From: Streptomyces tirandamycinicus
GTDB taxonomy: Bacteria > Actinomycetota > Actinomycetes > Streptomycetales > Streptomycetaceae
Assembly (NCBI RefSeq): GCF_003097515.1
Contig: NZ_CP029188.1
Coordinates: 2,978,501 to 3,042,500, forward strand
Length of the DNA stretch: 64,000 bases
Reading direction: 5' to 3'
The notes under the pieces are model-generated. The model did not search any database. It had not been told where the DNA came from and was given only the letters and a program-made list of their open reading frames with translations. Shown piece by piece: positions 24,721 through 33,358 of this stretch (its first letter is position 1; each line of letters starts with the position of its first letter). A program made the position numbers and the translations under genes.

Positions 24721-25362
24721 TCAGTCCTTGCGGCCGGTCGCCGCGACGGCGACTCCGAGACCGATCATCGTCAGTCCGCCGACGCCACCGACCGAGCCGA
24801 GCCGCTGCGGTGACCGGGCGAACCAGCTCCGCGCGGTCGCCGCGACCAGGCCCCATACGCTGTCGCAGACCAGCGCGATGACGTTGAAGACCAGACCCAG
24901 CAGCAGCATCTGCAGCACGACGTGTCCGGCCCCGCGGTCCACGAACTGCGGCAGTACGGCGGCGAAGAACACGATCGTCTTCGGGTTCGCCACCCCGACC
25001 GCGAAGCCCTCCCACAACGTGCGCGCGCTCCCCTGCCCGCCGGGGCCGTCGTCCGCGACCGCCGACAGCAGGGACTTCCGCTGCCGTACCGCCTTGGCCC
25101 CGAGGTACACGAGGTACCCCGCACCCGCGAGCTTCAGCGCCGTGAACACCAGGACGGACCGCTCCACGACGGTCCCGACCCCGAGGGCGACGCCCACGAC
25201 GAGCACATAGGCCCCGAGCGTGTTCCCGACGACCGTGGTCAGCGCGGCACGGCGCCCCTGCGCCAGCGCACGCCCGATCACGAACAGCACGCTGGGGCCC
25301 GGAATCACGATCAGCAGGAACGAAACGGCCGCGAAGGCCGTCAGACGGTCGGTGAACACCAT
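24721..25362 (-). CDS. LysE family exporter
   Basis: 213 aa from the ATG at 25362, the usual LysE length; a longer frame to 25479 adds repeat-derived residues. Six hydrophobic segments, with FLLIVIPGPSVLFVIGRALAQGRRAAL at the first helix and GFAVGVANPKTIVFFAAVLPQFV in the middle, both family signatures (RhtB/LysE). It exports amino acids or similar small solutes. Neighbours give no substrate hint; it is downstream of, and in the same direction as, trpF across a 210-bp gap. Confidence 0.9.
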   Translation of the reverse strand: MVFTDRLTAFAAVSFLLIVIPGPSVLFVIGRALAQGRRAALTTVVGNTLGAYVLVVGVALGVGTVVERSVLVFTALKLAGAGYLVYLGAKAVRQRKSLLSAVADDGPGGQGSARTLWEGFAVGVANPKTIVFFAAVLPQFVDRGAGHVVLQMLLLGLVFNVIALVCDSVWGLVAATARSWFARSPQRLGSVGGVGGLTMIGLGVAVAATGRKD

Positions 25363-25572
25363 CAGGCCATGGAACCCGGGGGACGGCCTCCCCGCGACCC
25401 GTTTCCCGGCCGTCGCCGCCCGCCGTACCGACGCGGGGTCCGCTGAACGGTCCGCTGAGCGGGCCGCTGATCGGTCCACGGATCAGTCCGCCGCCGGCCC
25501 GTCCGGCCGGACGGGAAACGGCGCTCCCCGTGCCGAGAAGGTGCCCGTTCCACGGCGACGAGTCGCCGACGG

Positions 25573-26193
25573 TCAGGACTCCGTGCGAGCGCCGCGAGCG
25601 GCCGCGATGAACGCCGTGATCAGTTCGGGGCTCTTCACCCCGCGGCTGGTCTCGATGCCGCTGGAGACGTCCACGCCCCAGGGGCGGGCCGTGTGCACCG
25701 CCGCCGCGACGTTGTGCGGGGCGAGTCCGCCGGCGAGCAGCCAGCGCTGCCCGGGGGCCGGGAGCTGCTTGCCGGTGAGGTCCCAGGCCTCGCCCGCGCC
25801 GGGCACGGGCGCGTCGAGCAGGAGGATGTCCTCGCCGCGCTCGCCGTACCGCGGTACCTCGCCCTTGACCGCTGCCCCCCGGATCAGGGTGCGGCCGTCC
25901 GGACGCAGGGCGTCGTAGTACGCGAGGTCCTCCCCGCCGTGCAGCTGGACGGCGCGCATGCCGGTCTCGTCCAGCAGTGCGCGGGCTTCTGCCGGCGGCT
26001 GGTCGCGGAAGACGCCGACCGTCAGGACACCGTCGGGCACCCGGGCGGCGAGCCGGCGCGCGGTGCCGGCGTCGACGCGGCGCGGGCTCTCGGCGAAGAC
26101 GAAGCCGATGGCGTCGGCACCGGCCTCGACGGCGGCTTCGACGTCCCGCTCCGTGCGCAGACCGCAGACCTTGACGAACAGGGGTGTGCCCAT
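25573..26193 (-). CDS. trpF: Phosphoribosylanthranilate isomerase
   Basis: 206 aa, standard TrpF size. KVCGLRTERDVEAAVEAGADAIGFVFAESPRRV holds the catalytic Cys, QLHGGED follows the fourth strand, DAPVPGAGEAWDLT carries the general acid Asp, and GGLAPHNVAAAV, GVDVSSGIETSRGVK form the phosphate site. It converts phosphoribosylanthranilate to CdRP in tryptophan synthesis. It stands apart from other trp genes. In actinobacteria PriA often does both TrpF and HisA steps, so a separate trpF is unusual and may serve a specialised pathway or be redundant. Confidence 0.9.
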   Translation of the reverse strand: MGTPLFVKVCGLRTERDVEAAVEAGADAIGFVFAESPRRVDAGTARRLAARVPDGVLTVGVFRDQPPAEARALLDETGMRAVQLHGGEDLAYYDALRPDGRTLIRGAAVKGEVPRYGERGEDILLLDAPVPGAGEAWDLTGKQLPAPGQRWLLAGGLAPHNVAAAVHTARPWGVDVSSGIETSRGVKSPELITAFIAAARGARTES

Positions 26194-26355
26194 GTCGGTG
26201 CTTCTCCGTAAACCGCGGCGTCGGCTGGTCGGTCGCCACGCTACCGGGTGCGGAGTGCGCCCGGCCGGTCCACCGGGTCATGACCGCGCCCCGCACCGAT
26301 GCTCGGGGGCCGGTGGCGGGCAGGCTTCGGAGAGGTAGCCGAGGAGACTTCTCAA

Positions 26356-26370
26356 CTGACGTATCGTCAG
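26356..26370. promoter_or_regulatory. CTGACGNNNCGTCAG operator (flavin reductase)
   Basis: CTGACGTATCGTCAG is perfect, and with its flanks forms the 19-bp palindrome AACTGACGTATCGTCAGTT (26354-26372). It ends 5 bp before the start codon at 26376. Confidence 0.9.
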
Positions 26371-26375
26371 TTTCA

Positions 26376-27056
26376 ATGGGTGCTGTGATGGGACACGCAG
26401 GGATGGCCGCGACCGCCGTCCGCTACCTCCGCTCCACCGGTACCGCCGGTACCGCCGGTACCGGCGGCGCCGCCGCGGCGGCCGGACCGCCGTACGGCGC
26501 ACCGCCTCGTCCCGCGCTGCGGGCCGTCGGGGAGGACGAGAGACCACCGGTCGCCCCCGCCGAGTTCCGCCGGGTGCTCGGGCACTTCGCGAGCGGGGTC
26601 ACCGTCGTCACGGCCCACGACGAGGCGGGCGGCGGACCGGCGGGCCTCGCCTGCCAGTCCTTCGCATCGCTGTCGCTCGATCCGCCCCTGGTGGTGTTCA
26701 TGGTCGCCCGTACGTCGGCGACCTGGCCGCGCATCGCCCGCGCCGGGGCGTTCTGCGTCAACGTGCTCGGAGCGCATCAGGATGCGCTGTGCCGTGCGTT
26801 CGCGGTGAGCGGCGCCGACAAGTTCGCGGGCGTCGCCCACACCCCCGCCCCCGTGACCGGCTCCCCCCGGCTCGCCTCCGTCCCCGCCTGGATCGACTGC
26901 ACGATCAGCGCGGTCCACACCGGCGGCGACCATCTGATCGTGGTGGGGCGGGTGGAGGCCCTGGGCGCCGCGGAGGACGGCGATCCGCTGCTGTTCCACC
27001 GAGGGCGGTTCGGCCGCTTCGAGCGCTCCGAGCGCTCCGAGCGCTCCGAGGCGTAG
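26376..27056 (+). CDS. Flavin reductase-like FMN-binding protein
   Basis: 226 aa from the ATG at 26376 (ATG at 26388 also possible). After about 50 repeat-rich residues, the flavin reductase domain runs from FRRVLGHFASGVTVVTAHD through GLACQSFASLSLDPPLVVFMVARTSATWPRI to VVGRVEALG. Such proteins supply reduced flavin to two-component monooxygenases. It could feed a monooxygenase of the same operator set; the FMO at 12491 reduces its own FAD, so the true partner may lie elsewhere. The C-terminus FERSERSERSEA is encoded by 9-bp repeats. No RBS is visible between operator and start. Confidence 0.9.
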   Translation: MGAVMGHAGMAATAVRYLRSTGTAGTAGTGGAAAAAGPPYGAPPRPALRAVGEDERPPVAPAEFRRVLGHFASGVTVVTAHDEAGGGPAGLACQSFASLSLDPPLVVFMVARTSATWPRIARAGAFCVNVLGAHQDALCRAFAVSGADKFAGVAHTPAPVTGSPRLASVPAWIDCTISAVHTGGDHLIVVGRVEALGAAEDGDPLLFHRGRFGRFERSERSERSEA

Positions 27057-27176
27057 GCGCGGTGCGGCGCGAGCAGCCCGTGCACCACCAGAGCATGTGA
27101 GGCAACGGGCCGCTTCAGTCGGCAACGTCCGTCGCCTGCCCGCAGCCCGCTCAGACCGCCACCGCGCGGCCTGGCC

Positions 27177-28625
27177 TCAGACCGCCACCGACCGCGAAGG
27201 CGCCCCCCGCCGGATCACCAGCGCCATCAGGGCCGCCGCCGCGCACAGGGCTCCGGAGGCGTACCAGACCACGTCATAGCTGCCGAACACGTCGCGGGCG
27301 ACGCCGCCCGCGAAGGCGACGGCCGCGGCGCCGACCTGGTGGGAGGCGAGGACCCAGCCGAACACGATCGCGCCCCGGTCGCCGTAGTGCTCCCGGCACA
27401 GCGCGATCGTCGGCGGGACGGTGGCGACCCAGTCGAGGCCGTAGAACACGATGAAGAAGACCATCGGCGGGTGCACGGACGGCGCCAGCAGCATCGGCAG
27501 GAAGAGCAGCGAGACGCCGCGCAGCGCGTAGTAGACGGCGAGCAGCCGGCGGGTGTCGAAGCGGTCGGTGAACCAGCCGGAGGCGATCGTTCCGACGACG
27601 TCGAAGACACCGATGACCGCGAGCAGCGAGGCGGCGGCCGTGATGGGCATGCCGTGGTCGTGGGCGGCCGGGACGAAGTGCGTCTGGACGAGGCCGTTCG
27701 TCGAGGCGCCGCAGATCGCGAAGGTGCCCGCCAGCAGCCAGAAGGGGCCCGTCCGCGCGGCGGAGAACAGCACGGACAGGGCGCGCCGGGCCGCGCCGGG
27801 CACCGGCGCCGGCTTGGGCACGAACTCCTTCGACCCGTACGGGGCGAGCCCCACGTCCGCCGGGTGGTCGCGCAGCAGCAGCCAGACGAACGGGACGACG
27901 GCCAGCGCGGCGAGCGCGACCGTGACGGCCGCGGGCCGCCACTGGTGCTCCTGGACGATCCAGGACAGCGCGGGGAGGAAGACCAGCTGCCCGGACGCGG
28001 CGGCGGCCGTCAGGATGCCGGTGACCAGGCCCCTGCGTTCGGCGAACCAGCGGTTCGTGACCGTCGCGGCGAAGGCCAGGGCCATCGAGCCGGTGCCGAG
28101 TCCGACGAGCAGGCCCCAGCAGAGCAGCAGCTGCCAGGCCGCCGTCATCCACACCGTCAGGCCCGAGCCGAGGGCGATCAGCGTCAGCGCGGCCGCCACG
28201 ACCCTGCGGATGCCGTACCGGTCCATCAACGCGGCGGCGAACGGCGCGGTGAGCCCGTACAGCGCCAGATTGACCGAGACCGCGAGCCCGACCGTGCCAC
28301 GTGACCAGCCGAACTCCTCGTGCAGCGGGTCGATCAGCAATCCCGGCAGGGACCGGAAGGCGGCAGCACCGGTGATCGTGACGAAGGTGACGGCTACGAC
28401 GAACCAGGCGCGATGGACGCGACGGCGACGGCGGGCCGCCTCCCCGGAGGGGGAGGCGGCGGGGGATGCGGGGTGAGCCAAGGCGGCGTGGGCCGAGGCG
28501 GCGTGAGCCGAAGCGGGGTGGGCCGAAGCGGGGTGGGCCGAGGTGGGGTGGGCCGAAGCGGCGTGAGCCGAAGCGGTGGGGGCCGAGGTGGGGTGATCTG
28601 CGGGGAGATCGCTTGTCTGGGGCAC
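27177..28625 (-). CDS. Major facilitator superfamily transporter
   Basis: 482 aa from the GTG at 28625. About 65 N-terminal residues are a pentapeptide repeat (SAHPA, SAHAA) coded by 15-bp units, then 12 transmembrane helices begin at FVVAVTFVTITGAAAFRSLPGLLI. DRYGIRR after TM2 and DRFDTRR after TM8 are the two MFS loop motifs. The first-helix pattern with FGWSRGTVGLAVS resembles the MCT/oxalate-formate antiporter group, so an organic acid is plausible. It is divergent from a GlxA-type regulator that may control it. Confidence 0.88.
   Translation of the reverse strand: MPQTSDLPADHPTSAPTASAHAASAHPTSAHPASAHPASAHAASAHAALAHPASPAASPSGEAARRRRRVHRAWFVVAVTFVTITGAAAFRSLPGLLIDPLHEEFGWSRGTVGLAVSVNLALYGLTAPFAAALMDRYGIRRVVAAALTLIALGSGLTVWMTAAWQLLLCWGLLVGLGTGSMALAFAATVTNRWFAERRGLVTGILTAAAASGQLVFLPALSWIVQEHQWRPAAVTVALAALAVVPFVWLLLRDHPADVGLAPYGSKEFVPKPAPVPGAARRALSVLFSAARTGPFWLLAGTFAICGASTNGLVQTHFVPAAHDHGMPITAAASLLAVIGVFDVVGTIASGWFTDRFDTRRLLAVYYALRGVSLLFLPMLLAPSVHPPMVFFIVFYGLDWVATVPPTIALCREHYGDRGAIVFGWVLASHQVGAAAVAFAGGVARDVFGSYDVVWYASGALCAAAALMALVIRRGAPSRSVAV
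28460..28600. repeat. 15-bp minisatellite at the 5' end of the MFS gene
   Basis: Units of GCCGAAGCGGGGTGG and close variants repeat about eight times in frame and encode the SAHPA/SAHAA tail of the transporter. Confidence 0.85.
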
Positions 28626-28696
28626 GTCATCAGCATCCGTACGGTCGCCCGTCCGGAACGAGTGGCCCGACGGACAGCATTCGATAGGATCGGGCC

Positions 28697-29713
28697 ATGG
28701 CCCGGAAACAGCCGCCCGCCCCCGCGCGCACCGCTCCTCCCCGCCACCGGGTCGTCGTGCTCGCGCTCGACGGCTGCCTCCCCTTCGAGCTGGGCATTCC
28801 GCAGCGGATCTTCGGCCGCGCGGAGGACGCCGCCGGACGGAAGCCGTACGAGGTGGTGACCTGTTCGGTGCGACCGCCCGGGCCGGTCCGCACCGACGCC
28901 GACTTCTCCGTCCTGGTGGAGAACGGCCCGGAGGCCCTGGCCACCGCCGACACCGTGATCGTGCCGGCGTCGTACGAGCTCGGCCCCGTCCACACCGAGG
29001 GCACGCTCACCCCCGAACTGGCCGCCGCCCTGGCCCGGTTGCGGCCCGGCACCCGGAAGGTGTCGATCTGCACCGGCGGGTACGTCCTCGCCGCGGCGGG
29101 GTTCCTCGACGACCGGCCCGCGACGACGCACTGGGCGTCGGCGGGGCACTTCCAGAAGACCTTCCCGAAGGTCCGGGTGGACGCGGACGTGCTCTTCATC
29201 GACGACGGGGACGTGCTGACGTCCGCCGGGGTGGCCGCGGGCATCGACCTCTGCCTGCACATCGTGCGCCGGGACCACGGCACCGCCGTCGCCAACGACG
29301 TCGCACGGCGCACGGTCGTCCCCCCGCACCGGGACGGCGGCCAGGCCCAGTACGTCCGCCGCCCCGTGCCCGAGCCGCACACCGCGACCACGTCGGCGGC
29401 CCGGGCGTGGGCGCTGGCACACCTCCACGAGCCGATCCGGCTGCGCGACCTGGCCGACCGGGAGTCCATGTCGGTACGGACCTTCACGCGCCGCTTCCGC
29501 GAGGAGACGGGGGTGAGCCCCGGCCGGTGGCTGGCCCGGCAGCGCGTGGAGCGGGCCCGGCAGCTGCTGGAGTCCACCGGGCTGCCCATGGACCGGGTGG
29601 CCCGCGACTCGGGGTTCGGTACGGCGCAGTCGATGCGCCAGCACCTGACGGCGGCGCTGGGCGTGGCGCCGACGGTCTACCGGCGGACGTTCCGGGCGAC
29701 GGCCGCGCGCTGA
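28697..29713 (+). CDS. GlxA-type regulator (DJ-1/PfpI domain plus AraC HTH)
   Basis: 338 aa. An N-terminal DJ-1/PfpI-like domain (VVVLALDGCLPFELGIPQRIFGRAE; KVSICTGGYVLAAAGFLDDRPATTHWA) precedes an AraC-type double HTH (LRDLADRESMSVRTFTRRFREETGVSPGRWLARQRVERARQLLESTGLPMDRVARDSGFGTAQSMRQHL). The SICTG segment includes the nucleophile-elbow Cys position of the family. Typical Streptomyces regulator; it is divergent from the MFS transporter gene 71 bp away. Confidence 0.9.
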   Translation: MARKQPPAPARTAPPRHRVVVLALDGCLPFELGIPQRIFGRAEDAAGRKPYEVVTCSVRPPGPVRTDADFSVLVENGPEALATADTVIVPASYELGPVHTEGTLTPELAAALARLRPGTRKVSICTGGYVLAAAGFLDDRPATTHWASAGHFQKTFPKVRVDADVLFIDDGDVLTSAGVAAGIDLCLHIVRRDHGTAVANDVARRTVVPPHRDGGQAQYVRRPVPEPHTATTSAARAWALAHLHEPIRLRDLADRESMSVRTFTRRFREETGVSPGRWLARQRVERARQLLESTGLPMDRVARDSGFGTAQSMRQHLTAALGVAPTVYRRTFRATAAR

Positions 29714-29882
29714 CCGCGTCCCGGGCCTCCTCCCCGGCGCGCCGACCGCGCCCGCCGCCCGGGGCACCGGCCCGCTTGCGCCGAACCGCTCGCGCCGACC
29801 GGCTCGCGCCGGACCGTTCGCCGGTAGACCGCTCGCGCCGCGCATTCCGGCCCCGCCGGGCCCGGCACCCCGCCTCGTTGCG

Positions 29883-30932
29883 TCAGAACGTCAGCACCCC
29901 CCGCGCCACCCGCCCGTGCTCCGCGTCCTCGGCCGCCTTGGCGAAGTCCTCGACCGGGTACGTCCTGGTGACCAGTTCGTCCAGCAGCAGCCGGCCCTCC
30001 TCGTACAGCCGGGCGTACAGCGCGATGTCGTGCTGCGGACGGGAGGAGCCGTAGCGGCAGCCGAGGACGGCCTTGTCCAGGAACATCGACGCGGGCAGGA
30101 AGGTGGCCTCCGCGGTCGGGGCCGGCACCCCGAGCAGGACCGCCTGACCGTGGCGGTCCAGCAGGTCGATCGCGCGGCGCACCAGTCCCGGCCGACCGAC
30201 GCACTCGAAGACGTGCTGCGCCCCGTGCGGCAGCACGTCCCGTACCGCGTCCGCGGAGGCGAGGAAGTGCGTCGCGCCGAAGAGCCGGGCCGTGGTCTCC
30301 TTGGCGGGGTTGGTGTCGACCGCGACGATCGCCGCCGCGCCCGCGAGACGGGCCCCCTGGAGCACGTTCAGCCCGACGCCGCCGGCGCCGAGGACCACGA
30401 CCGTGTCGCCGAGGGCCACCCGGGCGCGGTTGAGCACCGCCCCGACCCCGGTCAGCACCCCGCAGCCGATGAGCGCGGCGGAGGGGAACGGGACCCGGTC
30501 GGGGATCCGTACCGCCTGGACGGCCCTGACCAGGGTGCGTTCCGCGAACGCCGAGGTGGCGGCGAACTGGTGCAGCGGCGTCCCGGCGCGGGTGAACGGC
30601 CGCCCCGGCCTGCCGATCGACGCCCGGCACATCGTCGGGCGCCCGCGTCCGCACTCCGCGCACGCCCCGCAGCTGGCGAGGGTGGACATCGACACATGGT
30701 CGCCGGGCGCGACATGGGCGACGTCCGCGCCGACGGCCTCGACGACGCCCGCGCCCTCGTGCCCGAGGACCACGGGCACGGGGAACGGGATGGTGCCGTC
30801 GAGCACCGACAGATCGCTGTGGCACAGTCCGGCGGCCCTGACGCGGACCAGCACCTCGCCCGGGCCGGGTGCGCGTATCCCGAGGTCGTCGACGACCTCG
30901 GCCCGTTCGCCGTCGAAGACGACACCTCTCAC
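29883..30932 (-). CDS. Zn-dependent alcohol dehydrogenase (MDR family)
   Basis: 349 aa from a GTG at 30932 that overlaps the ACAD stop (GTGA). Catalytic zinc ligands: GLCHSDLSV and GHEGAGVVE; structural zinc: CGACAECGRGRPTMC; NAD site: VVLGAGGVGLNVLQGARLAGA. The layout is that of class III-like actinobacterial dehydrogenases. Third gene of the SDR-ACAD-ADH operon under the operator at 33296, so it likely oxidises an alcohol intermediate of the same pathway. Confidence 0.92.
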   Translation of the reverse strand: MRGVVFDGERAEVVDDLGIRAPGPGEVLVRVRAAGLCHSDLSVLDGTIPFPVPVVLGHEGAGVVEAVGADVAHVAPGDHVSMSTLASCGACAECGRGRPTMCRASIGRPGRPFTRAGTPLHQFAATSAFAERTLVRAVQAVRIPDRVPFPSAALIGCGVLTGVGAVLNRARVALGDTVVVLGAGGVGLNVLQGARLAGAAAIVAVDTNPAKETTARLFGATHFLASADAVRDVLPHGAQHVFECVGRPGLVRRAIDLLDRHGQAVLLGVPAPTAEATFLPASMFLDKAVLGCRYGSSRPQHDIALYARLYEEGRLLLDELVTRTYPVEDFAKAAEDAEHGRVARGVLTF

Positions 30933-32350
30933 CGCGGCTCCCTGGGTAGGCCGAGCACCCGCTCGGCGATGATGGTGCGCTGGATCTCGTCCGAGCCGCC
31001 GTAGATCGTGTCGGCGCGGCTGAACAGGAACAGCCGCTGCAGCGCGTCCAGTTCGTACGACGGCGACCAGGGACCCGGGCCGGCCGCCGCGGCCGCGCCC
31101 CGCACCTGCACGGCCAGTTCGCCGAGCCGCCGGTGCCAGCCGCCCCACAGCAGTTTCGCCACGCTCGGCGCGCCCGGGTCACCGGTGCGGCCCAGGGTGC
31201 GCAGGGCGTTCCAGCGCAGGGTGCGCAGTTCGGCCCACTGGCGGATCAGCCGGTCCCGGAGCACGGGGTCGTGGTCGAGGGCGCCGCCGGCGGCCGCGGC
31301 GCGGACGACCCGGCCCAGCTCCTCCTCGAAGCCGATCTGCTGGGCGAGCGTGGAGACCCCGCGCTCCAGGGCGAGCAGGCCCATCGCGACCCGCCAGCCG
31401 TTCCCCTCGCCGCCGACCGTCCCGGCGGCCTCGGCGCCGTCGAAGAAGACCTCGTTGAACTCACTGGTACCGGACATCTGCCGGATGGGCCGCACGTCGA
31501 TCCGGCCCGGCTGGTCCATCGGCACGAGCAGGAACGACAGCCCCCGGTGGCGGGTGGAACCGGGCTCGGTGCGGGCCAGCACGAAGCACCAGTGGGCCTC
31601 GCGGGCCAGCGACGTCCAGATCTTCTGGCCGGTGACCCGGTAGCGGTGGCCGTCCGCGACGGCCGTGGTGCGTACGGACGCCAGGTCGGAACCGGCGCCG
31701 GGTTCGCTGTAGCCCTGGCACCAGAACTCCTCGCCGCGGGCGATGCCCGGCAGATGGCGGGCCTGCTGCTCCTTGTCGCCGTGGGCGATCAGGGTCGGGG
31801 CGAGCAGGTGCTCGCCGATGTGGCCGAGCCGGGCCGGGGCGTGGGCGCGGGCGTACTCCTCGGCCCAGACGACCTGCTGGGTGAGGGTGGCGCGGCGGTT
31901 GCCGTGGTCGGCGTCCCAGCCGAGGCCGATCCAGCCGGCGGCGCCGAGCTCCCGCTCCCAGGCGAGCCGGACGGGGGTGGCCGGGTGCCCGCCACCGGGC
32001 CCGCCACCGTGCTCGCCGCCGTGCCCGACCTGACCACCTTGCCCGCCGCCGCGCCCGACCTGGCCACCTTGCCCGTTCTGCCCGGGCCACCCACTCTGCC
32101 CGTCCTGCCCACTCCGCATGCCCTGCCCACTCTGCCCGTCCCGCCCGGCACGCCCGTCCCGCCCGGCGGCCCCCACGGCCCCCGCGGCACCGGATGCCCC
32201 GACGGCACCGGATGCCCCGACGGCCCCGACGGCCTCGGTGGCACCGACGGCCTCGGCGGCTCCGGCGAACGCGCCGGTGAGGCGGTCCTCCAGCCAGCCG
32301 CGCGCCTCGTACCGGAAAGCGGTGTCCTCGGGGCCGAAGGCGAAGTCCAT
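30929..32350 (-). CDS. Acyl-CoA dehydrogenase, alpha-type, with a collagen-like insertion
   Basis: 473 aa. The N-terminal MDFAFGPEDTAFRYEARGWLEDRL is ACAD-like, as is the body: EEFWCQGYSEPGAGSDLASVRT, TGQKIWTSLAREAHWC, then ADTIYGGSDEIQRTIIAERVLGLPREPR at the C-terminus. The latter ending is typical of alpha subunits of heteromeric ACADs (FadE26/ChsE1-like). Residues about 30-122 are a low-complexity insertion: an AVGASGA part, then Gly-x-y triplets rich in Gln, Asp and Arg (GQSGQ, GQDGQ, GQGGQ). Family members of about 380 aa lack it. Middle gene of the operator-controlled operon; the SDR stop is 13 bp upstream. Confidence 0.9.
   Translation of the reverse strand: MDFAFGPEDTAFRYEARGWLEDRLTGAFAGAAEAVGATEAVGAVGASGAVGASGAAGAVGAAGRDGRAGRDGQSGQGMRSGQDGQSGWPGQNGQGGQVGRGGGQGGQVGHGGEHGGGPGGGHPATPVRLAWERELGAAGWIGLGWDADHGNRRATLTQQVVWAEEYARAHAPARLGHIGEHLLAPTLIAHGDKEQQARHLPGIARGEEFWCQGYSEPGAGSDLASVRTTAVADGHRYRVTGQKIWTSLAREAHWCFVLARTEPGSTRHRGLSFLLVPMDQPGRIDVRPIRQMSGTSEFNEVFFDGAEAAGTVGGEGNGWRVAMGLLALERGVSTLAQQIGFEEELGRVVRAAAAGGALDHDPVLRDRLIRQWAELRTLRWNALRTLGRTGDPGAPSVAKLLWGGWHRRLGELAVQVRGAAAAAGPGPWSPSYELDALQRLFLFSRADTIYGGSDEIQRTIIAERVLGLPREPR
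31984..32260. repeat. In-frame GC-rich microsatellite coding for a collagen-like segment
   Basis: Degenerate 9- and 18-bp units (for example TGCCCGTTCTGCCCGGGCCA on the plus strand) code for Gly-x-y triplets in the ACAD on the minus strand. Confidence 0.8.
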
Positions 32351-32363
32351 GGCCGGCCCCCGG

Positions 32364-33275
32364 TCAGCGGTTGGGGCGGTCGCCCGAGGCGGCCGCCCTC
32401 GCCATCGCCTCGACCCGGGCGAGCATCGGCATCGGGTCGGTGCCGACCGTCCCCGGCAGGAAGTCCGCGATCCGCTCCGGGGTCCACGCCCCGTCGGCGT
32501 AGGCGGCCCGCAGTTCGCGGGGCTGGGCCCAGACCGCGATCTTGGGACCGGCGACCGTGTAGACCTGTCCGGTGATGCCCTCCGCGCGCGCCCGCTCGGA
32601 CAGCAGGTAGACGACGAGCGCCGCCACGTCCTCCGGCTCGCCGATCTCCTTGAGCTCCATGGGGACGTCGGCCGACATACGGGTCCTGGCGACGGGTGCG
32701 ACCGCGTTGGCGGTCACTCCGTACTTGTGCAGTCCGAGCGCCGCGCTGCGGACCAGCGAGATGACGCCGCCTTTGGCCGCCGCGTAGTTGGCCTGGGCGA
32801 CCGAGCCCTGGTGGTTGCCGCTGGTGAAGCCGATGAGCGTGCCGCCGCCCTGCCTGCGCATGACCGCGGAGGCCGCACGGAACACGGTGAACGTGCCCTT
32901 GAGGTGGGTGGCGACGACCGGGTCCCACTCGTCCTCGGTCATGTTGAAGAGCATGCGCTCGCGCAGGATCCCGGCGACGCACACGGCTCCGTCGAGGCGC
33001 CCGAACCGGGCCAGCGCGGTGTCGACGACCCGCTGCCCGCCCTCCATGGCGGAGATGTCGTCGGCGACGGCGACCGCCTCCCCGCCCGCGGCCTCGATCT
33101 CCTCGGCCACCGTCCGGGCGACCTCCGAGGCCGGTTCCGCCCCGTCGACGGAGACGCCGTGGTCGTTGACGACGACCCTCGCTCCCTCGGCGGCGCACGC
33201 GAGGGCCACGGCGCGGCCGATACCGCGTCCGGCGCCGGTCACGGCGACGGCCTTGCCTGCCAGGAAGTTCCCCAC
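32364..33275 (-). CDS. Short-chain dehydrogenase, hydroxyacyl-CoA/17-beta-HSD4-like
   Basis: 303 aa from the GTG at 33275 (GGAAGGGG 6 bases upstream). Rossmann motif VTGAGRGIGRAVALACAAEGARVVVND, then GVSVDGAEPASEVARTVAEEI, catalytic Ser region GFTSGNHQGSVAQANYAAAKGGV with YxxxK, and a C-terminal extension (KIAVWAQPRELRAAYADGAW) as in the SDR domain of multifunctional enzyme 2. That suggests oxidation of a 3-hydroxyacyl-CoA. First gene of the operon; the operator at 33296 is 20 bp upstream. Confidence 0.9.
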   Translation of the reverse strand: MGNFLAGKAVAVTGAGRGIGRAVALACAAEGARVVVNDHGVSVDGAEPASEVARTVAEEIEAAGGEAVAVADDISAMEGGQRVVDTALARFGRLDGAVCVAGILRERMLFNMTEDEWDPVVATHLKGTFTVFRAASAVMRRQGGGTLIGFTSGNHQGSVAQANYAAAKGGVISLVRSAALGLHKYGVTANAVAPVARTRMSADVPMELKEIGEPEDVAALVVYLLSERARAEGITGQVYTVAGPKIAVWAQPRELRAAYADGAWTPERIADFLPGTVGTDPMPMLARVEAMARAAASGDRPNR

Positions 33276-33295
33276 GTCCGGCCCCTTCCAGTTTT

Positions 33296-33310
33296 CTGAC
33301 GGGTCGTTAG
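33296..33310. promoter_or_regulatory. CTGACGNNNCGTCAG-type operator (SDR-ACAD-ADH operon and cyclase)
   Basis: CTGACGGGTCGTTAG, one mismatch. It lies 20 bp from the SDR start and 48 bp from the divergent cyclase start. Confidence 0.75.
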
Positions 33311-33358
33311 ATTCTATGGTCCGTCGGACGCATGAGCACAAGCCCCGGGGAGGCACCG

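Noticed and set aside
31133..32575. Plus-strand frame with Pro/Thr/Leu repeats
   Set aside because: It is the antisense of the collagen-like ACAD repeat and has no start signal.
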